Positions 12,191 through 25,223 are shown, counted from the stretch's first letter. The stretch is 64,000 bases of DNA from Prochlorococcus sp. HOT208_60m_813I02 (GCA_002025865.1 MWOR01000172.1:25890-89889), one strand, 5' to 3'. Translations and numbers: made by a program. Notes: a model not told the origin generated them from the sequence alone.

Positions 12191-12709
12191 TTACCACAAT
12201 TTTCTTCTTGAAAATTTAAACATCCTTACAAGTTGGGAGCAAATAAAGGGAGCAAACAAACCTGTCAAAAAAACTTCAGCTAAGATATTTTTTACACCTG
12301 GAATAAACATTAAAAAATTACCATCTGAAAAATTTCTAAACAAAATTTGTGCAAGATAAAGAGTACCGCATAAAAAACTTCCAAAAGAACAAATTAAACC
12401 ATACCTAAAATGTCCCACCAAAATATCATTATGTGATTTAATTCTCCCAAAGAAAAATCCACAAAAAATTAGGCCTGGAATTTGAGTAAAACTTTCATTT
12501 AAAGTTAGAGAATCTAAGATGAGACCTAAAAACAAACCAAATACTAATCCATTAATTGATCCATTAATCATTGCCCAAGGCAATAACCAAAATAACGGCC
12601 AATAAGGCTGAACACCTAAAAATCCAAGCCAATTAGGGTGCCACAAAAAAATAATTGGGATAAAAATAAAGCTTATAATGGATAATTTTTTGGTAAAAAA
12701 TTTATTCAT
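12191..12709 (-). CDS. mreD: Rod shape-determining protein MreD-like membrane protein
   Basis: Hydrophobic ORF after mreC. I prefer the ATG at 12709 (TAATG overlap with the mreC stop) to the longer ORF call at 12739. Confidence 0.8.
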   Translation of the reverse strand: MNKFFTKKLSIISFIFIPIIFLWHPNWLGFLGVQPYWPLFWLLPWAMINGSINGLVFGLFLGLILDSLTLNESFTQIPGLIFCGFFFGRIKSHNDILVGHFRYGLICSFGSFLCGTLYLAQILFRNFSDGNFLMFIPGVKNILAEVFLTGLFAPFICSQLVRMFKFSRRKLW

Positions 12710-13458
12710 TAAATATTTACTTTCAAAATTTGTACCCAATCAATTACATGAGGTTTTGCTAAAAGTGAAATTTTTGCCGTTTTTTTTGATTTCAACGTCT
12801 CATCTATAGATTGGACAATACCAATAGGGATATTTGGAGGTAATAACGTACTAGCAGGAGATGATGATACAAAATCTCCGACTTTAATATCGGCATCTTT
12901 TGAATAAAGTATTAGGCTAGGATAATCATCTCCTAAACCGACTAGTAATCCATTGATTTGAATTCTATCTACCCAAACGCCTAACTTACTTTCTGGAGAA
13001 GTTATTAAAGTTACCGACGAAGTGAATAAAGAAGTATTCTTTACTCTACCTAACAATCCACCCGGACCAATCACAATATTGCCAATTTCTACTCCATCTT
13101 TTGAACCTTTGTTTAAAATTATTTGTCTCCACCAACCTCCTGTTTTTCGCGAAATAACAGCAGCTGAAATATGTTCATTATTAGATGATTCTTGAAGAGA
13201 TAAGATTTGTCGCAATCTTATATTATCTTTTGTTAGAAGATTCAACTTAATTAAATATTCTTGATCAATACTCTCAAGAACAATTTCTTTTTGAAATTGA
13301 CCAGGCCAAAAAGGTTTTGAAATAAAATAATAAAAATCTTTATAAAAAGCTCCTTTTGATATTCTTACAAAAACCAAAAATAAAAAAATTGCAAAAAATA
13401 GCCAATTTTTCTTTTTATGCCACCAACGACTATTAGAAATTCGTCGGATACCTAACAT
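12709..13458 (-). CDS. mreC: Rod shape-determining protein MreC
   Basis: 249 aa; N-terminal TM, coiled coil, ILNKGSKDGVEIGNIVIGPGGLLGRV typical of MreC; follows mreB. Confidence 0.92.
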   Translation of the reverse strand: MLGIRRISNSRWWHKKKNWLFFAIFLFLVFVRISKGAFYKDFYYFISKPFWPGQFQKEIVLESIDQEYLIKLNLLTKDNIRLRQILSLQESSNNEHISAAVISRKTGGWWRQIILNKGSKDGVEIGNIVIGPGGLLGRVKNTSLFTSSVTLITSPESKLGVWVDRIQINGLLVGLGDDYPSLILYSKDADIKVGDFVSSSPASTLLPPNIPIGIVQSIDETLKSKKTAKISLLAKPHVIDWVQILKVNI

Positions 13459-13462
13459 AAAA

Positions 13463-14515
13463 TTAATCTCTTATAGCATTCCTTATGAATTCTGGAGTGT
13501 CAACAACTCTTTTGAGTTTTTTAAAATCATCCAAAACCTCTCCACAACCATTCACTACGCAAAGCAGTGGGTTTTCTGCTATGTGAGTAAAAATTCCTGT
13601 TTCATCGCTCAATAAATCATTAATACCTCTCACTAAAGCTCCACCACCTGCAAGCATAATCCCTCTATCAACAATATCTGCGGCAAGTTCAGGAGGGGTT
13701 CTCTCTAAAGTTCTTTTTACAGCTTCTACTATTTTGCTGAGTGTTTCAGCCATAGCTTCTCTGATTTCTCCTGATGTCAAAGTGACTGATCTAGGTAGAC
13801 CAGATAAAAGATGTAAACCTCTAACCTCTAAAGTAGTTTTATCAAAATCATCATCTGGAAATGCAGAGCCAATTTTTATCTTGATATCTTCTGCAGTTCT
13901 CTCTCCAACAACTAAATTGTGAACTTTTTTAAGATAAAGCGCAATTGACTCATTTATTTCATCGCCTGCTATTCGAACAGATTCACTCAAAACAGTTCCT
14001 CCTAAACTTAATACTGCAACCTCAGTAGTGCCTCCACCTATATCAACAATCATTGTTCCAATTGGCTCAGTTACTGGTAATGATGCTCCTATTGCTGCTG
14101 CGACAGGTTCATCTATTAAATGAACTTCTCTAGCTCCCGCTAATCCAGCTTCTCTTACTGCTCTTCGCTCAACACTAGTAACTCCACTTGGAATTCCAAT
14201 CACTATCCTTGGAGCTACTATCCCCTTACCTTCATTACATTTTTGAATAAATGTTTTTATCATTTGTTCTGCAGCATCAAAATCTGCGATAACCCCATCT
14301 CTTAGTGGTCTTACAGCTCTTATATTGCCAGGAGTCCTTCCAAGCATTAACTTTGCTTCTTTACCAACAGCTAATGGAATCCCTTCTTCTAAATCCATAG
14401 CTACTACAGAAGGCTCCTGTAAAACAACGCCTTTTCCTGATACATGTATTAGAGTATTGGCCGTTCCCAAATCTATGCCAATATCTCGAGAAAATTTAAA
14501 TCTGTTAAAAATCAC
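13463..14515 (-). CDS. mreB: Actin-like cell shape protein MreB
   Basis: 350 aa; [37 protein letters not shown]. Confidence 0.98.
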   Translation of the reverse strand: MIFNRFKFSRDIGIDLGTANTLIHVSGKGVVLQEPSVVAMDLEEGIPLAVGKEAKLMLGRTPGNIRAVRPLRDGVIADFDAAEQMIKTFIQKCNEGKGIVAPRIVIGIPSGVTSVERRAVREAGLAGAREVHLIDEPVAAAIGASLPVTEPIGTMIVDIGGGTTEVAVLSLGGTVLSESVRIAGDEINESIALYLKKVHNLVVGERTAEDIKIKIGSAFPDDDFDKTTLEVRGLHLLSGLPRSVTLTSGEIREAMAETLSKIVEAVKRTLERTPPELAADIVDRGIMLAGGGALVRGINDLLSDETGIFTHIAENPLLCVVNGCGEVLDDFKKLKRVVDTPEFIRNAIRD

Positions 14516-14647
14516 AATAAGAATTTCTTTTTATAAATAATATATCTATTTTTTGATAAGCTCTCGGAATTCTGACGTTTAGTTATGAATAGCACGCAAA
14601 ACTTTGAGCAGAATCTGAAAATATGAGTATTATAAAAAAAAAAAATT

Positions 14648-15019
14648 ATGGAAATTAACACTATCAACCTTGTTGGCAGAGCAGGAAGAGAACCAGATGT
14701 CAGATATTTTGAATCAGGCAGTATCGTAGCGAATTTCACAATTGCAGTTAACAGAAGAAGCCGAGATGAAGAACCAGATTGGTTTAATTTAGAAATATGG
14801 GGCAAGCAAGCACAAATAGCCGCAGATTATGTGAAAAAAGGATCATTAATTGGAATTACAGGAAGCTTTAAAATTGATAGTTGGAAAGATAAAAATACTG
14901 GAGAAGACAGATATAAACCAGTTGTTAGGGTAGATAGATTAAATTTACTAGGCTCACGAAAAGAGTCTGATAATAACCAATATTCCAACAGTAATAATTC
15001 AAATGAAATTCCTTTCTAA
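14648..15019 (+). CDS. ssb: Single-stranded DNA-binding protein
   Basis: 123 aa OB fold (NLVGRAGREPDVRY, FTIAVNR, GSLIGITGSF) and C-terminal ..NEIPF. Confidence 0.95.
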   Translation: MEINTINLVGRAGREPDVRYFESGSIVANFTIAVNRRSRDEEPDWFNLEIWGKQAQIAADYVKKGSLIGITGSFKIDSWKDKNTGEDRYKPVVRVDRLNLLGSRKESDNNQYSNSNNSNEIPF

Positions 15020-15675
15020 GCTTTATTTTTTTTCAAAAAACTAATAAATATTTTCACAAAAAAATATAAGAAAATTAAAATTAAAATTGGCTTTACAACA
15101 TATTTGATTTGATCTAAGTAAGTTTCAATGATTAAATAGTTTTCACCAAATAAATACCCTGAATAAGTAAGAAGTGTTACCCATATTAAGCTACCAAATG
15201 TAGTCCAAAGCAAAAATTTTCTTAATGGCATAAGTTCTATGCCAGCGGGAACTGAAATTAAAGTTCTTATGCCTGGTACTAATCGGCCCCAAAAAACTAA
15301 AGAAACTCCATATTTATCAAACCACCTTTTACTTTTATTTAAATCATTAGAAGAAATACCCAGATATTTCCCCTTTTTATCTAGAAAATTTGAAAGCCTT
15401 TTTTCATTTACTAATCTACCTAAATAAAACCAAGGCAATGATCCTAAAATTGTCCCTAGTAATCCCCAAAAAACTAAAATATAAAAATTTAATTTTTGTT
15501 GATAAACAAAAAAACCACCTAATGGCATTATTATTTCTGAGGGGATTGGGGGGATTATATTTTCTAAAAACATAGCAAGACAAATAGTCAAGTATGCGAT
15601 TGTTGAATTCTTTTCAACAGCCAGATTGATATAATCAGGAATTGAGGTAAGAATATTTACAAAAATTAAACCCAA
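15016..15675 (-). CDS. DedA-family (SNARE-associated) inner membrane protein
   Basis: 219 aa; ENIIPPIPSEIIMPLGGF, FWGRLVPGIRTLISVPAG. Confidence 0.93.
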   Translation of the reverse strand: MGLIFVNILTSIPDYINLAVEKNSTIAYLTICLAMFLENIIPPIPSEIIMPLGGFFVYQQKLNFYILVFWGLLGTILGSLPWFYLGRLVNEKRLSNFLDKKGKYLGISSNDLNKSKRWFDKYGVSLVFWGRLVPGIRTLISVPAGIELMPLRKFLLWTTFGSLIWVTLLTYSGYLFGENYLIIETYLDQIKYVVKPILILIFLYFFVKIFISFLKKNKA

Positions 15676-15677
15676 CT

Positions 15678-17111
15678 TTAGTATCTATAAAGTTCTGGCT
15701 TATAAGGTCCATCTACTGAGACATTAATGTAATCAGCCTGTTCTTTAGTTAATTTTGTTAATTTTGCACCAATTTTATCTAAGTGTAATCTAGCCACCAT
15801 TTCATCTAGATGTTTAGGTAAAACATAAACCTCTTTGGCATATTCCTCTGACCTATTGAAAAGTTCGATTTGAGCTAATACCTGATTAGTAAAAGAATTA
15901 CTCATAACAAAGCTTGGGTGGCCAGTTGCACAGCCTAAATTGACTAATCTACCTTCAGCTAAAAGGATAATTTTATTTCCACTAGGTAGAGTTATGTGAT
16001 CAACTTGCGGCTTAATATTTTCCCATTCATAATTTTTTAGTGAAGCTACGTCAATTTCATTATCGAAATGGCCAATATTACAAACTATGGCCTCATCCTT
16101 CATCTTTATAAGATTCTCATGTGTTATCACCTGATAGTTACCAGTAGCCGTAACAAAGATATCTATATCTTTGACAACATCGTCAAGCGTAACGACACTA
16201 AAACCTTCCATTGCTGCTTGAAGAGCACAAATTGGATCAACTTCAGCAACTTTTACAATTGCACCAAGTCCACGTAATGACTGGGCTGAACCCTTACCTA
16301 CATCTCCAAAACCCATTACTAAAGCAACCTTACCAGCAATCATCACGTCAGTTGCACGCTTTATGCTATCTACTAAAGATTCACGGCAACCATATAAATT
16401 ATCAAATTTGCTCTTAGTTACTGAGTCATTAACGTTGATAGCTGGGAAAGGTAAAGAATTTTGCTTTTGCAATTGATAAAGTCTTGCAACTCCAGTTGTA
16501 GTTTCTTCAGTGACACCAATGATATTACTCTTAATTCTAGAATAGAAGTCACTATCATTTTCCAACTTAGACTTAATTGCATTGAATAAAGCTATTTCTT
16601 CTTCATTACCTGGATTATCTAGAACAGATAAATCTTTTTCAGCTTTACTACCGAGTATCAATAAACCAGTTGCATCTCCACCATCATCGAGAATCATATT
16701 TGGAGAGTCTGTACCCCAATCAAGGATATAGTGGGTATACTGCCAATACTCATCAAGAGTCTCACCTTTTTTTGCATATACAGAAATTCCTTTATCTGCG
16801 ATAGCTGCAGCAGCATGATCTTGAGTTGAAAAAATATTGCATGATGCCCATTTCACTTCTGCACCAAGATCAACAAGTGTTTCTATTAAGACTGCTGTCT
16901 GAATAGTCATATGAAGACTTCCAACTATTTTTGCGCCTTTCAGTGGCTTTTCAGATTGATATTTATCCCTTAATGCCATTAGTCCAGGCATTTCTGTCTC
17001 GGCAATTTTAATTTCTTTGCGACCAAAATCTGATAAAGAAATATCAGCAATTACGTAATTGGGTGTAGAGGTTTTAACTGAATTTGCGATAACCATATCT
17101 AGTGAATACAT
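15678..17111 (-). CDS. ahcY: Adenosylhomocysteinase
   Basis: 477 aa; [41 protein letters not shown]-terminal PYKPELYRY. Confidence 0.98.
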   Translation of the reverse strand: MYSLDMVIANSVKTSTPNYVIADISLSDFGRKEIKIAETEMPGLMALRDKYQSEKPLKGAKIVGSLHMTIQTAVLIETLVDLGAEVKWASCNIFSTQDHAAAAIADKGISVYAKKGETLDEYWQYTHYILDWGTDSPNMILDDGGDATGLLILGSKAEKDLSVLDNPGNEEEIALFNAIKSKLENDSDFYSRIKSNIIGVTEETTTGVARLYQLQKQNSLPFPAINVNDSVTKSKFDNLYGCRESLVDSIKRATDVMIAGKVALVMGFGDVGKGSAQSLRGLGAIVKVAEVDPICALQAAMEGFSVVTLDDVVKDIDIFVTATGNYQVITHENLIKMKDEAIVCNIGHFDNEIDVASLKNYEWENIKPQVDHITLPSGNKIILLAEGRLVNLGCATGHPSFVMSNSFTNQVLAQIELFNRSEEYAKEVYVLPKHLDEMVARLHLDKIGAKLTKLTKEQADYINVSVDGPYKPELYRY

Positions 17112-17147
17112 TTTCTACTAAACTATAATTGATTTTAGACTAATTTT

Positions 17148-17585
17148 GTGTTCGTTGAGAATTTAAAAGAAACTATAAATTTAGGAAAAAAACTCTCACA
17201 CAAATTAAATCCTCAATCAATTGTTTTATTGCAGGGTCCAATTGGGGCTGGGAAAACTTCATTTGTTCAAGGGATTGCTAAGGGCTTGTCAATCTCTGAG
17301 GAGATTACAAGCCCTACATTTGCTTTATCGCATCACTATATCTCTGGAAGAATTCCACTAATTCATCTTGATTTATACAGGTTGAAAAATATTTCTTCAG
17401 CAAAAGAAGTTTTTTTTTCAGAAGAAGAAGAGGCAATACAAAGACAAGCTATTTTAGTTATTGAATGGCCAGAAATGATAGAACCAGTTATTGATAATTT
17501 CTGGAAAATAGAAATTAGTTACGCAAAAAATTATGGAAGACACTACGAAATAAGAGATCCCAAAAATTCATTAACCTTCTCATAA
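17148..17585 (+). CDS. tsaE: tRNA threonylcarbamoyladenosine biosynthesis ATPase TsaE
   Basis: 145 aa; LLQGPIGAGKTSFVQGIAKGL, TSPTFAL, HLDLYRL; GTG start. Confidence 0.95.
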   Translation: MFVENLKETINLGKKLSHKLNPQSIVLLQGPIGAGKTSFVQGIAKGLSISEEITSPTFALSHHYISGRIPLIHLDLYRLKNISSAKEVFFSEEEEAIQRQAILVIEWPEMIEPVIDNFWKIEISYAKNYGRHYEIRDPKNSLTFS

Positions 17586-18541
17586 TATGGTTGTTGCTCA
17601 ATGGCGCCTTCACCAAGACAAGTTAATAATCCACAAACACCTGCAAACTTAATGCAATCTTCTATCTCTAATTCATTTGAAGGATAGCCAGAAGAAATTA
17701 ATTTTGAAATAAAGCCAGCTAGAAAAGCATCGCCTGCGCCAGTTGTATCAACAATTTTTTGTGAATTAGGAGTTTCGGTAATCCCTTGTAATCCGTTGAT
17801 ACACCATAAAACGGGATTTTTTCCATCAGTTATTATTACGTCTGGTCTATTAGATAATTGTTTAGATATTAGGAAGGGATTTTCATCCTCAAAAAACAAA
17901 ATTGCTTCTTCCTTAGAAAGCTTTAAAACATTTGCGTGATTTAAAAAATTCTTGATTAAATTAACTCTCTCGGCTTTACTAATTTCTGAAGAAAAACTTG
18001 AATGATCCCAAAAGACCTGTCTCCAATTCAAATCAATAACTATTTTGACTTCAAATTTATTAGCCTGTTCAACAAGAAAAAAAATTGTCTCCGCTGATAT
18101 TGGAGATGACAATAAGATCGTTCCTGTAACCAAATATTTTATTTCTAGAAAAGATTTCTCCAAATTTAAAATTTCTTTTTCTATGGATTTCTTACTAAGA
18201 ACTGCGTCTGCAAAGCTTGGATGAGAACTTTCCTCAAAGCCTGAAAAAAAACGATCTCCAAATTGATCTCTATCTACATTAACCAAGCGAGTAGATGATT
18301 TATTATTTATTTGCAGGAAATCTAAATTAACGCCCAATTGATCAAATTGTGTAATAAATTTTTTTCCATAATCATCATTACCCAAACTTCCTATAAAAGT
18401 TGAATCTATTTTTAATTTTCGCAATGCACAAGCAACGTTAGCCGGCGCACCACCCAAAAAATCTGTAAATCCCTGATTAGACTTATTTCTGATTCTGTCT
18501 ATTAAAGCCTCTCCAATACATATGACCTTTTTCTTTTTCAT
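17543..18541 (-). CDS. PfkB-family carbohydrate kinase (fructokinase-like)
   Basis: 332 aa; GGAPANVACALRKL, DTTGAGDAFLAGF. Confidence 0.93.
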   Translation of the reverse strand: MKKKKVICIGEALIDRIRNKSNQGFTDFLGGAPANVACALRKLKIDSTFIGSLGNDDYGKKFITQFDQLGVNLDFLQINNKSSTRLVNVDRDQFGDRFFSGFEESSHPSFADAVLSKKSIEKEILNLEKSFLEIKYLVTGTILLSSPISAETIFFLVEQANKFEVKIVIDLNWRQVFWDHSSFSSEISKAERVNLIKNFLNHANVLKLSKEEAILFFEDENPFLISKQLSNRPDVIITDGKNPVLWCINGLQGITETPNSQKIVDTTGAGDAFLAGFISKLISSGYPSNELEIEDCIKFAGVCGLLTCLGEGAIEQQPYYEKVNEFLGSLIS

Positions 18542-18630
18542 AAAATGAACGCTTATTCTTAATTAAGAATAATTTATTAGAAACAAATAATTTTTTTTTG
18601 AATTAAAGTTTAATTAAAAGCATATTCATA

Positions 18631-19545
18631 GTGTCTCTAAATAAATCTGAAACTTGGAAATGGAAAAATTGGGAAATTTCTTGGTCTTTATCTAAAGAAT
18701 CTACTTCTGAAAAAAATATAAAAATTTTATTAATTCATGGATTTGGGGCATCAAAAAACCACTGGAGACATAATCAAGATTTTCTTGGTAAATTTTCTAA
18801 CTGTTATGCAATTGACTTATTAGGATTTGGAAAAAGTAGTCAGCCTAGTGCTTTATTAAATTACGAACCTAAAAAAGAAAACTCAATTAAATATTCATTT
18901 GACTTATGGGGTAATCAAGTATCCACGTTTTGTGCAGAGGTAATAAAATCTCCTGTTTACTTGATAGGAAATTCAATTGGTGGTGTTATTGCATTAAAAG
19001 CTGCTGAAATCCTCAAAGATAATTGCAAAGGTATCATTTTGATTGATTGTGCACAAAGAACTATGGATGATAAACGTTTGAAAAAAAGTGATATCTTAAT
19101 GAATCTACTGAGACCCGTCCTTAAAACTATAGTCAGACAAAGAGTAATTAGTAATACACTTTTTGCAAGAGCTGCTAATCCAAAAGTTATAAAGAAAATA
19201 CTTGAACAAGCTTACCCTTCAGGAAAAAATATCGATAAAGAATTGATTGAAATACTTTATCAACCCTCCCAAAGAAAAAATTCTAAAGAAGCTTTTCGTG
19301 GTTTTATTAACTTATTTGATGACTATCTTGCTACTGACCTTTTCAATAAAGTTAATGCACCAATCCAATTGATATGGGGTAAAGAAGATCCTTGGGAATC
19401 TTTAAATGAAGCGAGAGAGTGGAAGAAACTATTTTGGAATATAAAAAGATTAGATATTATTAAAGGCGCTGGTCACTGCCCTCATGATGAAGAACCTGAA
19501 AAAACTAATAATTTAATAAATGAATTTATTCAAGAAACAAAATAA
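18631..19545 (+). CDS. Alpha/beta hydrolase
   Basis: 304 aa; LLIHGFGASKNHWR, IGNSIGGV nucleophile elbow, GAGHCPHDEEPE. Confidence 0.92.
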   Translation: MSLNKSETWKWKNWEISWSLSKESTSEKNIKILLIHGFGASKNHWRHNQDFLGKFSNCYAIDLLGFGKSSQPSALLNYEPKKENSIKYSFDLWGNQVSTFCAEVIKSPVYLIGNSIGGVIALKAAEILKDNCKGIILIDCAQRTMDDKRLKKSDILMNLLRPVLKTIVRQRVISNTLFARAANPKVIKKILEQAYPSGKNIDKELIEILYQPSQRKNSKEAFRGFINLFDDYLATDLFNKVNAPIQLIWGKEDPWESLNEAREWKKLFWNIKRLDIIKGAGHCPHDEEPEKTNNLINEFIQETK

Positions 19546-20564
19546 GCTTCCACATTATCACTAAGTCTTCTTAAGCCTCTTAATCCATCTCTTTCTAGGT
19601 TTCTTACTCGATCTCTACTTATCCCTAGAACTCTACCTATACCTGTAAGAGACATTGGCTCATCACCATCCATTCCGTATCTCATTCTTAAAACTCTACA
19701 TTGCAGATCAGGTAATTGATGTAAAAGAGAATGCAGATCACCTCTCATACAATCCATCTCTATTTGTTCGTCCGGCAAATCCTCGCCACCTGCCAGTAAA
19801 TCTAATAAGACAGTATCTTCACCATCTCCAACTTTGGTTTCAAGACTAACTGGCTGTCCAGCTTTGCACATCAAATCTTTAACATCATCTTCGGGAAGCT
19901 CTACGTATTTTGCAAGTTCACTTACAGTTGGAGTTCTAGACATCTCTTGGCTGAGCTCTCTTTGACCTTTTTTTAACTTATTCAACATTTCAGTTATGTG
20001 AATTGGTAGCCTTATCGCTCGACTTTTCTCAGCTATTGCTCTTGTAATACCTTGTCTAATCCACCAATATGCATATGTTGAAAACTTGTAACCTCTGGCT
20101 GGATCAAATTTTTCAACTCCTCTAACCAATCCTATAGTTCCCTCCTGAATTAAATCTAAAAGTTCCATATTTCTTTTTGTATATTTTTTTGCAACGCTTA
20201 CTACCAATCTTAAATTCGCTGCGACCATTCTTTCTTTAGCCCTTTGTCCAGCTCTCAATCTTCTTTTTATTATAGAGGAAGATAAATTTAATTTGGCTGA
20301 TAATTCATCAACACTAGGCTTATCTCCTGTTAATTCAATAATTTCTAGTTCTGTTCTTTCAACTTCCATGTACTCTTGAACTTGTCTACCTAATGTAATT
20401 TCTTGCTCATGAGATAGTAATGGAACTCTTCCTATATCCCTTAAATATGACCGAACAAGATCAACATCATTACTACTTTTTATACTCGCGATTGAAGTTA
20501 GTTTATTTTCACTTATTGTTTCAGAAGACATGAAAGATGAAAGATGTTTTGTAAACAATACCAT
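19530..20564 (-). CDS. RNA polymerase sigma-70 family factor (cyanobacterial group 2 type)
   Basis: DLVRSYLRDIGRVPLL, LLDLIQEGTIGLVRGVEKFDPARGYKFSTYAYWWIRQGITRAI, region 4 GISRDRVRNLERDGLRGLRR. The true start may be the internal Met (MSSETI...). Confidence 0.95.
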   Translation of the reverse strand: MVLFTKHLSSFMSSETISENKLTSIASIKSSNDVDLVRSYLRDIGRVPLLSHEQEITLGRQVQEYMEVERTELEIIELTGDKPSVDELSAKLNLSSSIIKRRLRAGQRAKERMVAANLRLVVSVAKKYTKRNMELLDLIQEGTIGLVRGVEKFDPARGYKFSTYAYWWIRQGITRAIAEKSRAIRLPIHITEMLNKLKKGQRELSQEMSRTPTVSELAKYVELPEDDVKDLMCKAGQPVSLETKVGDGEDTVLLDLLAGGEDLPDEQIEMDCMRGDLHSLLHQLPDLQCRVLRMRYGMDGDEPMSLTGIGRVLGISRDRVRNLERDGLRGLRRLSDNVEAYFVS

Positions 20565-20631
20565 TAAGAAATGTAAAGTTAAACAAAAAAATCCACATTT
20601 TCACAAAAATGAGAATAAATACCTAGTGGAT

Positions 20632-22038
20632 TTAAGCTAATGATGAGTTTAATAGCCATTTTGCTGTACTGAGATAAATAAATACACCAGCAATATCAGT
20701 GACGGTTGTAATGAAAGGAGAGGACATTAAGGCTGGATCCAATTTCATTCTGTCAAACAATAAAGGAAGGATCGCTCCTGTTGTAGCAGCTAAAGTTGTT
20801 ATGGATATTAAACTTATCCCAACCGCTGAAGCGATTAAGGGCCCTTCTCCTTGCCACCAAGCAAAGGGGAATACTACAAGCATCATGAAAACACCTAAAA
20901 GAGCGCCTGTTATTGCCTCCTTGACTATTGCCTTAATAGCACCCAGAGACTTCAATTTTTGAGTACTTAAACCTCTAATTACAACCGTTGAACTTTGAGC
21001 ACCAACATTTCCCCCAGTACCAATAAGAAGTGGAATAAATGCAGCTAATAAGACTATTTCTTTTAATATTTGATCATTCATAGCTATAACCTTTGTCGTT
21101 AAACCATTTGCCAAAACCAAAATTAATAACCATAAAATTCTTCTTCGAGCAATCGTAAACAAACTACTTTGGAAATAGTCATCTTCATCTCCAGGTTGTA
21201 CTGCCCCCGCTGCGTAAATGTCTCTTGTTGCTTCTTGTTCTATAACATCAATTAAATCATCAACTGTTACTATCCCAACCAGTCTTTTTTCTTTATCAAC
21301 GACTGGTAGTGCTAAAAAATCATATCTTTGTATTGCTCTAGCAACCTCTTCTTGATTCGTATTAGTAGAGATATTAACTACATCTCTTGTCATAACATCA
21401 CCAATTGGCTTAGAGGGATCAGCAGTTACAAGGTCTCTTAAAGAGAGAATACCAGTTAAATGTCTTTCTTTATCTGTAACATATAAACTATAAATAGTTT
21501 CAGTAAATGGAGCTCTTTTTCTCACTATAGAAAGAGCATCAGCTGCAGTTTGCATCTCTTTAAGATCTATAAATTCAGTTGTCATTAATCTTCCTGCAGT
21601 TTCGGGCTCATATCCAAGTAATTCAGCTGTTACTTTCCTTTCACCGGGACTAAGAGCAGACAAAAATTTTCGTACAACTTTTGCAGGCAATTCATCAAAG
21701 AGTTGAACCCTATCATCAGGAGACATTTTTTCAACGATTTCTAAAACCTCTCCAGAACGCAGTCTTTCTAATAAAGTTTGCTGAACTACTGGATCTAAAT
21801 ATTCATAAACCTCAATTGCTTCATTTTTCTTTAATAATCGAAATGCTAATGCCTGCAATATTAGTGGGAGGCTTCCGATAGCATCTGCAATGTCGACCGG
21901 TTGAGAAGGCTCTAAAAGTAACTTCGCCTCATCATAATTTCCCGCGATAAGCAATTCCTCAAGTTGAATAATAATATTTTCTCTTGTACTTAAATCTGAA
22001 GATAACGATGCAACTGTTTCAAGATTATTTTCATTCAT
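20632..22038 (-). CDS. mgtE: Magnesium transporter MgtE
   Basis: 468 aa; N domain, two CBS domains (GDVMTRDVVNIS, VVDKEKRLVGIVTVDDLIDV), TM domain LIGTGGNVGAQSSTVVIRGL. Confidence 0.96.
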   Translation of the reverse strand: MNENNLETVASLSSDLSTRENIIIQLEELLIAGNYDEAKLLLEPSQPVDIADAIGSLPLILQALAFRLLKKNEAIEVYEYLDPVVQQTLLERLRSGEVLEIVEKMSPDDRVQLFDELPAKVVRKFLSALSPGERKVTAELLGYEPETAGRLMTTEFIDLKEMQTAADALSIVRKRAPFTETIYSLYVTDKERHLTGILSLRDLVTADPSKPIGDVMTRDVVNISTNTNQEEVARAIQRYDFLALPVVDKEKRLVGIVTVDDLIDVIEQEATRDIYAAGAVQPGDEDDYFQSSLFTIARRRILWLLILVLANGLTTKVIAMNDQILKEIVLLAAFIPLLIGTGGNVGAQSSTVVIRGLSTQKLKSLGAIKAIVKEAITGALLGVFMMLVVFPFAWWQGEGPLIASAVGISLISITTLAATTGAILPLLFDRMKLDPALMSSPFITTVTDIAGVFIYLSTAKWLLNSSLA

Positions 22039-22081
22039 AAATATAATCCCTTATCAAAGTAACAACACCATTATATGGAAT

Positions 22082-22411
22082 CTAAGAAACTTTTCTACTT
22101 ATCCAAAACCCGAAAATCATTGTAAACAAATTTACGATAATGAGTAAATTAAAAAAAATTATAAATTTTGTCCAATTCCCTTGATTTAAAATCGTATACA
22201 AAAAATATATAAATCCGCTAAAGGATGTAAAGCAAGAAAAAAAACCACTTAATAAAATTTTTTCAGTTGAATTACTCAATCTTCTGCTGATAAAAAAACC
22301 TACTAAAAATGATCCAATTATTGAAATAAAAAAATTATTATTTATAGTTATTCTTAAAAAAGTAGCCAAGTAAGCAGTTAAAAGAATATAAATAAAATTT
22401 TTTATTTTCAC
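22082..22411 (-). CDS. crcB: CrcB/Fluc-like fluoride channel subunit (divergent)
   Basis: 109 aa with about 4 TMs; SFLVGFFISRR and SGFFSCFTSFSGF. Confidence 0.8.
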   Translation of the reverse strand: MKIKNFIYILLTAYLATFLRITINNNFFISIIGSFLVGFFISRRLSNSTEKILLSGFFSCFTSFSGFIYFLYTILNQGNWTKFIIFFNLLIIVNLFTMIFGFWISRKVS

Positions 22412-22412
22412 T

Positions 22413-22778
22413 TTAAAAAAACTGCATAAGAAAATAACCTAAATAAAAGAATAGAAATGAAAAAATTATCACTTCAATATAGTGGAAAAATAATCTTAGG
22501 AATTTTCTCTTTATAAATAATTCAAATAGTTGATATATAAATGAAGAGAATGTACTAAAACATCCTAAAAAACCACTATAAAATAAAACTAATATTTTGT
22601 TATTATTAAAATCTAAAGCTACTAAAATTCCTAATAAAAAAGATGATAAAAAATTTACTATTGAAGTATTTTGAATATCAAAACCAATACTTTTTTTAAA
22701 ATTATTTTGTATGTATATTCTCAGTATTAATCCCAAAGTACTGCCAAGTAAAATTATAATTATTGAACTAAAATCCAA
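22413..22778 (-). CDS. crcB: CrcB/Fluc-like fluoride channel subunit
   Basis: 121 aa with about 4 TMs; GSTLGLILRIYIQ, NFLSSFLLG, SGFLGCFSTFSSF. Confidence 0.85.
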   Translation of the reverse strand: MDFSSIIIILLGSTLGLILRIYIQNNFKKSIGFDIQNTSIVNFLSSFLLGILVALDFNNNKILVLFYSGFLGCFSTFSSFIYQLFELFIKRKFLRLFFHYIEVIIFSFLFFYLGYFLMQFF

Positions 22779-22781
22779 AAT

Positions 22782-25075
<2,294 letters not shown>

Positions 25076-25223
25076 TTAATATAAAAAATATTAGACTTTT
25101 AAAATGTTATTTTTAAAAGGTGTTTCATTAAACTTACCACCGCAATAAGGTAAAGGCTCGAAGTCAATGAAAAATTTAATCACTTTAATTATATAGCTAA
25201 TATTTTTTTCTTCAGAAATTCAT

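Noticed and set aside
14512-14805. Minus-strand ORF overlapping the ssb start and the mreB-ssb spacer
   Set aside because: Overlaps ssb coding sequence and the likely promoters; no recognisable protein features
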